NCBI RefSeq assembly: GCF_003425685.1
Contig: NZ_QJKM01000022.1
Location: 23,861-87,860 of the forward strand
Origin: Rhizobium terrae
GTDB lineage: Bacteria > Pseudomonadota > Alphaproteobacteria > Rhizobiales > Rhizobiaceae
Reading direction: 5' to 3'
DNA length: 64,000 nt
The translations under genes were made by a program, and so were the position numbers. Under the pieces are notes generated by a model that made no database searches, had not been told where the DNA came from, and saw only the letters and a program-made list of their open reading frames with translations. Shown here one piece after another: positions 8,451 through 16,415 of the stretch (position 1 is its first letter; every line of letters starts with the position of its first letter).

Positions 8451-9328
8451 AGGAACTACGCTCAAAAGCCGAAAAGGCGCCAGCCCTTGAAGGGGCCCTA
8501 GACCGTCTTCGGGTGCTCAAGGGCTCCTTGCCTCCGACGGCCGCACGCATAGCCGACTTCATCGTGGAAAACGCCCAGGACGTCGTTCACATGTCGGTGA
8601 CGGAAGTCGCTGAAAGCGCCCAGGCGAGCGAGGGAAGCGTCATCAGCCTCTGCCAGCAGCTCGGCGCAAGAGGGTTCCAGCAACTCAAGATCGCGCTCGC
8701 GCGCGACCTCGTCCAGCCGGTCCAGTTCATCCACGAGGATGTCAGCCGGAACGACGGGACATCGACCGTCATCGAGAAGATCTTCCGAAGCGACATGCAG
8801 GCTCTGCAAGATACCCTGAAGGTAATCGATCACGTCGCCATGTCCCGCGCCGTGACGGCAATTCTGAAGGCAAGGAGGGTCGAAATCTACGGCATCGGCA
8901 GCGCCGCGCCCATCGCCGAAGACGCCAATTACCGCCTGGTGCGTATCGGCATAGAATCGAAGGTTCTGGTCGATTCGCATCTCCAGGCGATCAGCGCCTC
9001 GCTGACAGGCAACGATGTCGTCACCATCACCATCTCGCATTCGGGCTCGACGCACGAGACCGTCACCGCCACGAAGCTGGCGAAGGAGGCCGGGGCGACG
9101 ACCGTCTGCATCACCAATTTCGGGCGATCTCCTTTGCTCTCCTATGCCGATATCGTCCTCTACACGATGGCGAAGGAAACGCAATTCCGCACCGAGGCGA
9201 TGACCAGCCGCATCGCGCAGCTCGCGATCATCGACGCTCTGATCGCCTGCGTCAGCCTTGCCAGTTACGACCGGGCCGTCGCGACGATTGCCAACACGTT
9301 CGAGGTTCTTTCCACTAAACGCTTTTGA
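8447..9328 (+). CDS. RpiR-family transcriptional regulator (HTH plus SIS domain)
   Basis: Regulator of 293 residues. The start is placed at the ATG that overlaps the stop of the phosphatase gene (ATGA) and is preceded by a purine-rich GGAAAGG; a longer frame from 8411 would overlap more. Residues 1-80 form the RpiR helix-turn-helix, including MSVTEVAESAQASEGSVISLCQQ-type spacing, and residues 120-270 form a sugar-isomerase (SIS) fold that binds phosphosugars, with ISHSGST as the phosphate-binding loop. It would sense the phosphorylated intermediate and control the divergent importer. The candidate operator repeats are at 7461-7503. Confidence 0.9.
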   Translation: MKELRSKAEKAPALEGALDRLRVLKGSLPPTAARIADFIVENAQDVVHMSVTEVAESAQASEGSVISLCQQLGARGFQQLKIALARDLVQPVQFIHEDVSRNDGTSTVIEKIFRSDMQALQDTLKVIDHVAMSRAVTAILKARRVEIYGIGSAAPIAEDANYRLVRIGIESKVLVDSHLQAISASLTGNDVVTITISHSGSTHETVTATKLAKEAGATTVCITNFGRSPLLSYADIVLYTMAKETQFRTEAMTSRIAQLAIIDALIACVSLASYDRAVATIANTFEVLSTKRF

Positions 9329-9438
9329 CTAGCCGCGTTGCTAGCGATTGCTGGCTTCGGCCGGAATCGGCCCGACCGGAGACCAGGCGGGAGAGCCCGC
9401 GCCCCTCCCCTCGTATCCTCCTCCCGCCCGCCGTCTCA

Positions 9439-9909
9439 TCAAAGCAGTCGGCCCTCAAATTCCGGAGCAAGCGGATCGGCAAGTGAAATGCTCAGGCGCA
9501 GCGGTTCAAAGTGCCGGATGTTCCGGGTCAGCAAGCAATGCTCATGTGCCTCGGCCGTAGCCGCAATCAAGACATCCGAAAAGCCTGGATGACGTCCATT
9601 AGCTCTTGCTCGCTCCGCAAGCGCGCCGGCCACTTTCCCAACGGCACTGTCGAGGGGCAGTACCCTGTTGCCGTAATAGGCGAGAATGCGATCGAGCCAT
9701 CGCTCGAGCGCCTCTGCCCGGTCTTTTACCCCGGCCGCGCGTAATTTTTCGATCCCGGCCGAAATCTCAACAACAGTGACCGCCGAGAGATACAGGACAT
9801 CCGTCCTATCCCGAAGCCATTCCAGGAGGGGAGGCTCGGCGCGGACATGGCCGTCTTTTGTCGGCGCCAACTGACTGATGACGTTCGTGTCGAGCAGCCA
9901 CGATTTCAC
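9439..9909 (-). CDS. PIN-domain toxin, VapC/FitB type
   Basis: Predicted Mg-dependent ribonuclease toxin of 156 residues. Acidic active-site residues are D7 in LLDTNV, E48 in VVEISAG and D112 in FSDVLIAATA. The usual late acidic position after LTRN is occupied by IRH, so one acidic residue may be missing or displaced. The gene overlaps the upstream antitoxin gene by 4 bp, the standard antitoxin-first order. The target RNA is unknown. The length (about 130-150 residues in the family) is normal. Confidence 0.88.
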   Translation of the reverse strand: MKSWLLDTNVISQLAPTKDGHVRAEPPLLEWLRDRTDVLYLSAVTVVEISAGIEKLRAAGVKDRAEALERWLDRILAYYGNRVLPLDSAVGKVAGALAERARANGRHPGFSDVLIAATAEAHEHCLLTRNIRHFEPLRLSISLADPLAPEFEGRLL

Positions 9910-10148
9910 AGTTCGATCTCACGGGCAGGTTCCTCGTCCCGCTCGAATTCAAGCCCGTGGGGGATCGATATCAGCAGATCGGCAAAGCTCGGCGGGTTGT
10001 CGGGATAGATCCGACGCCCCTCCTCCACCGGAACCACCATGGCGGCCGGCCGGCCGTGTTTGGTGACGATGGTCGGCTCTCCGTGTTCAGCGGCTTCGAC
10101 AATCGCCGAGAATGTTGATTTGGCGTCTCTCAACTGCAAGACCTTCAT
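9906..10148 (-). CDS. Phd/YefM-family antitoxin
   Basis: Antitoxin of 80 residues partnering the PIN toxin. It shows the Phd/YefM pattern: beta strand and helix in LRDAKSTFSAIVEAAEHG, then PTIVTKHGRPAAMVVP, and a disordered acidic tail that would wrap the toxin. The start is placed at the ATG at 10148 because AAGG lies 8 nt upstream; a GTG three codons earlier has no room for a ribosome-binding site. It probably represses its own promoter. Confidence 0.88.
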   Translation of the reverse strand: MKVLQLRDAKSTFSAIVEAAEHGEPTIVTKHGRPAAMVVPVEEGRRIYPDNPPSFADLLISIPHGLEFERDEEPAREIEL

Positions 10149-10157
10149 CTGGATCAC

Positions 10158-10658
10158 CTTCAGTGACTACAGTGTGGTCATAATAGATGCGCCATGAGCC
10201 GAAAGCAAGGCCGAGGCTTATGTGTATCGCCGAATGATCGTATTAGTGTATGAACTATAGCGCGGCGATCAGGATGAGACGGCGCATTGCCTCGCGAGAA
10301 ATGCTTCCCTGATTGTTGGTCTGGCAAAATGCCATGCGCCCGGCCCGGCTAACCGGCGATGAGAGGATGGGCTTCAGTCGGCCCACCCTGCTTTCTTTGC
10401 GATTGACCTTGCGACCCCGGGGCTGACTTCATTGTGCCTTGGCACTTGAGCGTCGTCTTTGTCTGGTTGGCGGTATACATCGTTGTGCCAGTAGGCTTTG
10501 CCGCATTACAAATACAAGGTGATTTATCTGAGAATTACCGGTCGCTTGGCCGGAGATGTAGGGGAAGATTACCGAGCTTCAGACGGCCATATCACACCTC
10601 TTGATTTTATTGCATTGCACAATATTGTTCTCTTAAGCCAACAGCTGAGGTGCAAGCC
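10158..10658. other. 500-bp gap without recognisable gene
   Basis: Between the antitoxin promoter and the KTSC gene I see no coding sequence on either strand. A small stem-loop TGGCA-AAA-TGCCA is present near 10322-10334. The sequence is less GC-rich than its surroundings at the right end. It probably holds the promoters of both flanking genes. Confidence 0.5.
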
Positions 10659-10895
10659 ATGCGCGTCGAGTTGAGATCCAGGCTGATCGAAGCCGCCTCA
10701 TATGAGGAAGACGTGCGCTTGCTGCGTCTATATATGACAAATGGGCAGTTGCGGGAATTTAGCGATGTACCGAAACGGATCTTTGATGATCTGTCGAACG
10801 CCAAGTCGGCTGGTACCTATTACGTGAACAATATAAGGGGCCGTTTCTCCGAGCCCGCTAGTTACCCGGTCGGCGCAACCGCTCCTCACAGATAG
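10659..10895 (+). CDS. KTSC-domain protein
   Basis: Small protein of 78 residues. The body matches the KTSC pattern: a conserved MRVELRS start, hydrophobic L-x-L-Y strand followed by NGQ, a conserved DVP and a final NNIRGRF. KTSC domains are often found alone beside defence or toxin genes, and their role is poorly known. The ATG at 10659 has GAGG 8 nt upstream; a GTG at 10650 is less likely. The last 13 codons overlap the end of the convergent nucleotidyltransferase-HEPN gene by 38 bp and are not part of the domain, so the natural stop may have been lost. Confidence 0.7.
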   Translation: MRVELRSRLIEAASYEEDVRLLRLYMTNGQLREFSDVPKRIFDDLSNAKSAGTYYVNNIRGRFSEPASYPVGATAPHR

Positions 10896-11787
10896 GTCGG
10901 ACCAATTCCTTCAGCACCAAAATGCGTTCGATCAGCCACCGAAGCTCCTCCTCGGTGATCTCGTAATGGGGTGAATATCTGGCATCCACGTATGCGCGAT
11001 CGAGTCTTTCGAAGCAACGGCGGGCAAATTTCGTGTCCCGCGGCCAAGCCTCGATCAATCGCGGTTCGATGCGCTCCGCCGAAGAGCGAAGTGATTTAAG
11101 CCGATGTGATTTCGGGCTGTACAGGGTCAGGACGAGCAAGACGCAGTGGTAAAGGCGCTCCGCTGCCTGATGGAGTTCGAACGCTGCGATCTTAGGGCGC
11201 CCCTTTTCCATCGCGTAAAGGCCCTGGTCGTAGAAGTCCTCCGCGCTTTGAAACCATTCTTTGAAATGCCCGCCAGCCTCTTCCCTCGCCTCATCTTCGC
11301 TAAGAGGTTTGGGTGTCACGAACGGATGGCCTTCCTTTTCATAGAGGATGACACCGTCGCGGACGATATCGATGAAAAAAGGCCTTCCGCGCGCCAACTG
11401 GTCATTCACGTCCTGCAGCGTATGGACGATGACATTGACCGGCGTCTCGATCGTCTTCGTAACCACCAGTTCTCGCAAAAAATGATCCGAAACGTCGTGC
11501 CACAGCTCATTTTCTTCGCCGACGCTTTTGATGTTGACGACAACCAGGATGTCGTAGTCGGACCGGTAACCGCTCTTGTGGTCCTCAACCCAATCGCCGC
11601 GGCCATATGAACCAAAGAGGATAACCTTTAAGATCCGGCCGGCGCGTTGTTTTTCCGAAAGCTTGGTCTGTTGGGCAGCCTCGAACTCCTCAAAGATGAT
11701 TTTCAAGGCGCGCGAGAGCTCCCGCCGCTTGCGGTCTGGAAGATGCCCAAGGGCCTCGTTATCAGTCACCCCAACACCTGTGTCCAT
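10858..11787 (-). CDS. Fused nucleotidyltransferase-HEPN protein
   Basis: Protein of about 309 residues. The N-terminal half has a minimal nucleotidyltransferase domain with GSYGRGD at about 59-65 and the metal-binding pair in SDYD at about 76-79. The C-terminal half (from about residue 165) is an all-helical HEPN-like domain with EWFQSAEDF at its start and ARYSPHY near the end. In type VII toxin-antitoxin pairs the two domains are separate proteins, with the transferase (MNT) AMPylating the HEPN ribonuclease; here they are fused. A TTG at 11808 is an alternative start, but the ATG at 11787 follows a GGAG. Role: probably RNA-targeting defence or stress control (inference). Confidence 0.82.
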   Translation of the reverse strand: MDTGVGVTDNEALGHLPDRKRRELSRALKIIFEEFEAAQQTKLSEKQRAGRILKVILFGSYGRGDWVEDHKSGYRSDYDILVVVNIKSVGEENELWHDVSDHFLRELVVTKTIETPVNVIVHTLQDVNDQLARGRPFFIDIVRDGVILYEKEGHPFVTPKPLSEDEAREEAGGHFKEWFQSAEDFYDQGLYAMEKGRPKIAAFELHQAAERLYHCVLLVLTLYSPKSHRLKSLRSSAERIEPRLIEAWPRDTKFARRCFERLDRAYVDARYSPHYEITEEELRWLIERILVLKELVRPICEERLRRPGN

Positions 11788-12343
11788 TGTCTCCGAGGCG
11801 ATCTCCAACCCAGGGGCGCCATTCCTGTACGTTCAGATCTGATAGAAGATCAAGAATCACGCCGGCTGCCTACTGGTCAAGTTCAACAGCCAAGATACGA
11901 GAGTTTCGGGTTGTTGTAATCCCGATAATCGCACAACTGGATATGGGGCAGGCGCCGAGATTTGATCGCGTCTTCATCGAAGCGCCGACGCGAAGCCGGC
12001 CGGCATCCCGATCAATTGACGGCGGTTTTCGGCTCTAACGATACCCCTTGGGTCAGCGACTTTGGCACCAAGCCTCCCGGTACACGAGCAGATTGATGCC
12101 GGCGAAGAAAAGGCTGACCATGAGAGATATGTGGAGCGGCCCCTTGGGCAAGTGCTTCTTCAGAAGGCCACCGCTGTCGGCCTTCTATCAGATAGCGGCC
12201 CCCGGATCATCCTCATCGCCAACGGGCGGCAATGCGTAGGGTCAATTTAAGCTCTGGAGAATTGATGGCTTTTCCTGGCCCAGCTCACCAACACGCACAG
12301 TTTCATTGTTCGCCAAAGTCTTGAAATCGCGTCGAAACTAACG
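11788..12343. other. 556-bp gap with possible membrane-protein remnant
   Basis: No intact gene. On the minus strand, from about 12186 down to a stop at 12053-12055, one frame encodes a short peptide with a clear hydrophobic helix (ISLMVSLFFAGINLLVY) followed by REAW and a stop, preceded by an in-frame stop. It looks like the C-terminal tail of a decayed membrane protein, family not recognised. The rest of the gap shows nothing I can name. Confidence 0.4.
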
Positions 12344-13078
12344 TCAGATCGTCCAGCCACCATCAATCGCGAAGGCTTGTCCGGTCGTGTAGGTCGCCCC
12401 AGCGATGTAGACGGCGAGATCGGCGATTTCCTCCGCCGCTCCCAAACGGCCTTGAGGCTGGCGAGCGATGAAGGTTGCAAGAGCATTGTCGTAGTCACCC
12501 GTGGCCTGAAGCCTCTGATGAAGCGACGGACTATCGACGGTCCCCGGGCAGATCGCATTGCACCGTATCCCCTGGGCCACATAGTCAGCGGCAATCGACT
12601 TGGTCATTCCAATCACGGCAGCCTTGGTTGTCCCATAGGCAAACCGGTTCGGGACGCCTTTGATGCTGGATGCAACGGACGCCATGTTGATGATACAGCC
12701 CGATTTCGCATTGATCATGCCTGGCAGAACCGCGCGGGTGGTGCGCACCATCGCCTTCACGTTGAGCTCGAACGCAAAGTCCAGATCATCCTCAGCCATA
12801 TCCAAAACCGAACCATTGTGCACGATGCCAGCGCAATTGAAGAGGACATCGACCCGGCCAATATCGCCGATGGCGGCCGCAACCGCGCCACTATCGAGAA
12901 CATCAAGCACGCTTGCCCGGATACCGGAGATACCGTCCAGTTGCTGGACGAGGTCTGCGTTGATATCGGTCGCATGAACTCTTGCGCGGGCGGACGCAAA
13001 CGCCAGCGCCGTTGCTCGGCCAATTCCCTGCGCTGCGGCAGTAACGAAAACAGTCTTACCCTCGAGTATTCCGCTCAT
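12344..13078 (-). CDS. SDR-family dehydrogenase (2-keto-3-deoxy sugar-acid type)
   Basis: NAD-dependent short-chain dehydrogenase of 244 residues. The cofactor motif is TAAAQGIG at 13-20, D38 after the second strand favours NAD, NAG is at 81-83, the catalytic serine is S137 and the YxxxK pair is Y148/K152. The start is placed at the ATG at 13078, whose ATGA overlaps the stop of the upstream enolase-superfamily gene, so both are coupled. Sequence style and neighbourhood fit oxidation of a 2-keto-3-deoxy acid formed by the dehydratase, as in the non-phosphorylating L-fucose pathway. The exact sugar is unknown. Confidence 0.85.
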   Translation of the reverse strand: MSGILEGKTVFVTAAAQGIGRATALAFASARARVHATDINADLVQQLDGISGIRASVLDVLDSGAVAAAIGDIGRVDVLFNCAGIVHNGSVLDMAEDDLDFAFELNVKAMVRTTRAVLPGMINAKSGCIINMASVASSIKGVPNRFAYGTTKAAVIGMTKSIAADYVAQGIRCNAICPGTVDSPSLHQRLQATGDYDNALATFIARQPQGRLGAAEEIADLAVYIAGATYTTGQAFAIDGGWTI

Positions 13079-14226
13079 GCGACAGCTCCAAAAACTGGAA
13101 GGCGAGGATTGGCCGGCGCAGCGCCAAGCTCGCTTCGCTCCAGGCGCTTCGGACGAGCCCATTTCTCGCGCGCACTATTGGAAAGCACGAGACCATGGCC
13201 AGGCCTGTCGGGCGCATAGGCATATCCGTCCCGGATCTCGATAGGCTGTTCCACCAGATGGTCAAAGTTCTGGAATGAATATTCCAGCCATTCGACCTCC
13301 GGCAGCGCCACGGCCATATGCACGCCTACCTCAAGGAATGTGTTTCCGATGGTCACCGGAATCCCGAGGTCGGCAGCAAGCCAGCCGATGCGCATCACAT
13401 CCGTGACGAAAGCATGGACGTTGAGAATGTCTGCACCGAACGCTTCCAGCAGGAGCCGCTTGCCATGAACGTCAAGATATTCGCCGGAATTGATCTGTGT
13501 CCAGCTTGCGGCATGGCGAAGGGTGCGCAGCCCTTCATAGTCGTGACGAAGGATCGGATCCTCCACCCAAAGCAAATCGTGGCCGGCAGCCCGGATTGCC
13601 TCGAGCTTCATCAAGGCTTCCTTGGAATTCCAGGCCTCATTCGGATCGATCATCACCTTGGATCCGGCTGGCACGCATGACTTGAGAAGTTCCAGGCGTC
13701 GCATGTCTCGCGCGAAATCCGTGTGACCGACCTTGATCTTGAAGGCTTCATAACCCTGCGAGGCGGCATATCCGAACAGTTTTACAAAATCATCATCGCT
13801 CAGATGAAAGTCGAGACCTGAGGCGTAAGCGCGAACCCGGTTCCGCCGGCTTCCCAGTAGCACATGCAGGGGCAATCCAGCTTCTTTTGCGGCAAGATCC
13901 CATAGGGCAACTTGGATGGCCTCGCCGAACGGCAGTGAAAACGCCCGCTGGTTTCCACCACGTGGGCGGTTCACACGATGGACGAGAGCGATCGCTTTCT
14001 GTCCTGTCAGTCCCGGCCACACTTCCCGCTCAAAGATGCTCTCGATCTCCGACTGATCCGGTAGAGCGGTGAACAGGGTCTGGATGAAGCCGAGACCGAC
14101 TTCGCCGCTTTCTGAAATTAATTCCAAAGCGGCGACGTTGGTGTCATCCGCCCGAACCTGACTATCGCCAATTACCCTGTCGCGGGCGAACTGAAAACGC
14201 GTTATACGGAAATGAGAAAGAGTCAT
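13075..14226 (-). CDS. Enolase-superfamily (mandelate racemase-like) sugar-acid dehydratase
   Basis: Predicted Mg-dependent enzyme of 383 residues abstracting the proton next to a carboxylate, most likely a sugar-acid dehydratase. The barrel carries K163-x-K165 and the metal ligands D194 (MIDPNEAW), E222 (VEDP) and E249 (SGEY). The Asp-His dyad expected on strands six and seven is not visible: the Asp position reads H271 (DILNVH) and the His position reads IGNT. The start at 14226 has AGAAGG upstream; an earlier ATG at 14289 would run through the operator palindromes. First gene of a two-gene operon divergent from the GntR regulator. Confidence 0.83.
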   Translation of the reverse strand: MTLSHFRITRFQFARDRVIGDSQVRADDTNVAALELISESGEVGLGFIQTLFTALPDQSEIESIFEREVWPGLTGQKAIALVHRVNRPRGGNQRAFSLPFGEAIQVALWDLAAKEAGLPLHVLLGSRRNRVRAYASGLDFHLSDDDFVKLFGYAASQGYEAFKIKVGHTDFARDMRRLELLKSCVPAGSKVMIDPNEAWNSKEALMKLEAIRAAGHDLLWVEDPILRHDYEGLRTLRHAASWTQINSGEYLDVHGKRLLLEAFGADILNVHAFVTDVMRIGWLAADLGIPVTIGNTFLEVGVHMAVALPEVEWLEYSFQNFDHLVEQPIEIRDGYAYAPDRPGHGLVLSNSAREKWARPKRLERSELGAAPANPRLPVFGAVA

Positions 14227-14241
14227 CACGGTGGCCTTCTG

Positions 14242-14271
14242 ATCGATTATAATCGATTTCTGATCTATCAG
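14242..14271. promoter_or_regulatory. Candidate GntR operator (palindromes) in divergent promoter
   Basis: A perfect 16-bp palindrome ATCGATTATAATCGAT (14242-14257) is followed at once by CTGATCTATCAG (14260-14271). The second motif recurs, nearly identical, before the importer operon at 15060. Position between the divergent dehydratase and GntR genes supports it as the operator of the GntR protein. Confidence 0.55.
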
Positions 14272-14308
14272 ATCCCTACCGACTAGCAAATGAACGGAGT
14301 GGCCGCAA

Positions 14309-14995
14309 GTGGCGCTGAAGGCAAAACCGAGTACCGATCAGTCCCCTGCGACACAACGCATGAGCGACGTCGCCTATGATCGAATCCTTGAAGGTCTCTT
14401 TGATCGTCGCGTCCCGGTTGGCGCTTTTATCTCGCAAAACGAGCTATCCGCGATCATCAACGTGCCTGTCGCGCCGCTGCGCGATGCCTTGCGGATGCTG
14501 GAGGCGGAGGGCATCCTGACGATCCATCCAAGATCAGGCATTCAGTTCGTCCGTCCAGGAATGGAGCTGACGCGAGCGACATACCAGTTTCGCATCATAA
14601 TCGAACGCGCGGCTGTACGGGTTTTTGCCGAAGAAGGCGACGAGCATCTCATGGCAACGCTTGAAGTACGTCATTCCCGGCTGGCTCGGGCCACCGAGAA
14701 GGGGACATTGACCTCCGAAATGCTGCAGGAACTAGACGCGCTCGAGATCGAGCTGCACAGCAGCATCATTCAAGCGCTACGCAATCCCCTCATCGACACA
14801 ACGTACCGCCGCATGCATAATTACCTACGTCTCTTAAGGCTTGACCGAAAGCTGACGCCCCCGATCATCCTGCGAACGATCGGCGAACATCTCGATATTC
14901 TCGAAGCCTGCAGCAAGCGCGATGCAGATGCGGCGGAGGCAGCGCTGGTTGCCCATTTCCAAGCTGCAGTTCAACGAAACCTTGGCTTCATCTAA
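14309..14995 (+). CDS. GntR-family regulator (FadR/FCD subgroup)
   Basis: Repressor-like protein of 228 residues. The winged helix-turn-helix covers about residues 18-80, with LSAIINVPVAPLRDALRMLEAEG as the recognition region, and the all-helical FCD ligand domain covers about 90-220 with conserved helix R-x-x-x-E and the metal-type histidines near the C-terminus (H in GEHLDIL and AHFQAA). FCD regulators usually bind carboxylic acids, matching the neighbouring sugar-acid enzymes. The start is a GTG; an upstream ATG at 14290 is out of frame. Candidate binding sites lie at 14242-14271 and 15060-15083, so it likely controls enzymes, itself and the importer. Confidence 0.88.
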   Translation: MALKAKPSTDQSPATQRMSDVAYDRILEGLFDRRVPVGAFISQNELSAIINVPVAPLRDALRMLEAEGILTIHPRSGIQFVRPGMELTRATYQFRIIIERAAVRVFAEEGDEHLMATLEVRHSRLARATEKGTLTSEMLQELDALEIELHSSIIQALRNPLIDTTYRRMHNYLRLLRLDRKLTPPIILRTIGEHLDILEACSKRDADAAEAALVAHFQAAVQRNLGFI

Positions 14996-15059
14996 TGCAC
15001 GGACTTGACGCCAAAGCAGCAGTTGCACCCGCAGTTAAATGATGTTATCCAACCCTCAA

Positions 15060-15083
15060 CTGATCGATCAGAATGATATTCTG
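15060..15083. promoter_or_regulatory. Candidate GntR operator before the importer operon
   Basis: A perfect palindrome CTGATCGATCAG (15060-15071) runs into a second inverted repeat CAGAATGATATTCTG (15069-15083), just upstream of the ribosome-binding site GGGAGG of the binding-protein gene. The first half matches 14260-14271 at 11 of 12 positions. Confidence 0.55.
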
Positions 15084-15105
15084 ATATTTCTGGGAGGAGA
15101 TGGAT

Positions 15106-16344
15106 ATGCAGCTGAATCGCAGAGAGCTTCTGGCTGGCGCGACCGCAATGGCATTGGCAAGCCAGATGGGCACCGCTCGTGCCGCCGGAGCAATCAACTA
15201 TTGGCATCATTTTGCCAGCCAGTCGGAGATGGAGGGTCTCGCGAAGATCATTGCCCTCTTTCAGGCGAAATATTCCGGCACGAAGGTCACACAGGAAGGT
15301 ATTCCGAATTCGGAATACATGGCGAAAGTGTCCTCAGCTGTCGTCGCCGGCGGCAAGCCCGATACTGGTATGGTGATCACCGAGCGGTTTGCCGATCTTG
15401 TGGCTATGAATGGTCTTGTCGACCTCAGCGCGCGGGTCAAAGCCTGGCCCGGAAGATCGAGCTTTCCTGATAATCGTTGGAAGGGCCTGTCTCAGGACGG
15501 CAAGATCTATGCAGTGCCTGCGTTCGCCTTCGTTGACTGGATGTATTATCGCGCCGACTATTTCGAGCAGGCCGGCCTTTCCGGACCGCCGAAGAACTTT
15601 GACGAGTTCGTTCAGGCAGCCCGCAAACTGACCGACCCATCCAAGGGGCGATATGCTTTCAGCATGCGGGGCGGCGCTGGCGCCTTCAAATACGTTATCG
15701 ACGTGATGGAAGCGTTCGGCTCACCGATCGTCAAAGACGGTAAGCCTGCCATTGACCGCGCGGCGGCCATCGAGGCAGTGACATTTTATTCGGACCTGTT
15801 CGTAAAGGAGAAGGTCGTTCCGCCGAGTGCGCCGAACGACAGCTATCGTCAGATCATGGAGGCATTCAGGACCGGCCAGACGGCCATGGTCTGGCATCAC
15901 ACCGGATCGTTGAGCGAGATTTCCGGTGCGCTCAAGCAGGGCACGCAGTTCCAGACGGCCCCGATGCCGGCGGGACCCAAGGCACAAATTGCCCGCGTCG
16001 CCTATGCGGGCAACGGCGTCATAAAGGAAGACAATATCGAGGCCGCCTGGCAGTGGGTCAGCTTCTGGGGCGAGCCGGAAGCGGCGATCGCGCTGCTTGA
16101 GGCAACCGGATATTTCCCGGCCTCGACCGCAGCATTACAGGATCCGCGCCTAACGTCGAACAAGATCTATGACGCGGCGGTCAAGACGCTCGATTTCGGG
16201 CGCTTGCCCAATACCTTTGTCGGCGCTGCGGGCTGGTCTGAAAACGTCGTCAATCCTGCATTCCAGTCCGTTTTGACCGGTCAGTCCAAACCGGCTGATG
16301 CAGTCGACAGGATGATCAAGGGTCTCGACGCAGCAATGCGCTGA
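15106..16344 (+). CDS. ABC transporter solute-binding protein, family 1 (CUT1 type)
   Basis: Periplasmic binding protein of 412 residues, first gene of a four-gene importer operon. The N-terminus reads as a signal with a twin-arginine pair (NRRELL) and a cleavage site near residue 27 (ARA-AG). The start at 15106 has GGGAGG 8 nt upstream; the ATG at 15100 is too close to it. The downstream protein has typical family 1 features such as INYWHHF and the KAxxEFIxF-like WQWVSFWG segment. Genetic linkage to a sugar-acid dehydratase and dehydrogenase suggests a sugar, sugar acid or lactone as ligand. Confidence 0.9.
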   Translation: MQLNRRELLAGATAMALASQMGTARAAGAINYWHHFASQSEMEGLAKIIALFQAKYSGTKVTQEGIPNSEYMAKVSSAVVAGGKPDTGMVITERFADLVAMNGLVDLSARVKAWPGRSSFPDNRWKGLSQDGKIYAVPAFAFVDWMYYRADYFEQAGLSGPPKNFDEFVQAARKLTDPSKGRYAFSMRGGAGAFKYVIDVMEAFGSPIVKDGKPAIDRAAAIEAVTFYSDLFVKEKVVPPSAPNDSYRQIMEAFRTGQTAMVWHHTGSLSEISGALKQGTQFQTAPMPAGPKAQIARVAYAGNGVIKEDNIEAAWQWVSFWGEPEAAIALLEATGYFPASTAALQDPRLTSNKIYDAAVKTLDFGRLPNTFVGAAGWSENVVNPAFQSVLTGQSKPADAVDRMIKGLDAAMR

Positions 16345-16355
16345 TCCCAGACGGG

Positions 16356-16372
16356 GGGCGCGCTTCGCGCCC
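16356..16372 (+). terminator. Intra-operon hairpin after the binding-protein gene
   Basis: GGGCGCG-CTT-CGCGCCC forms a perfect 7-bp stem 11 bp after the stop codon of the binding-protein gene. With no U-run it is more likely a partial terminator or 3' protective structure, giving excess binding protein over the permeases. Confidence 0.5.
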
Positions 16373-16415
16373 TCTCCCCGCCTTCTTCAGGAACGGCGCC
16401 AAAGCCGAGGATTGA

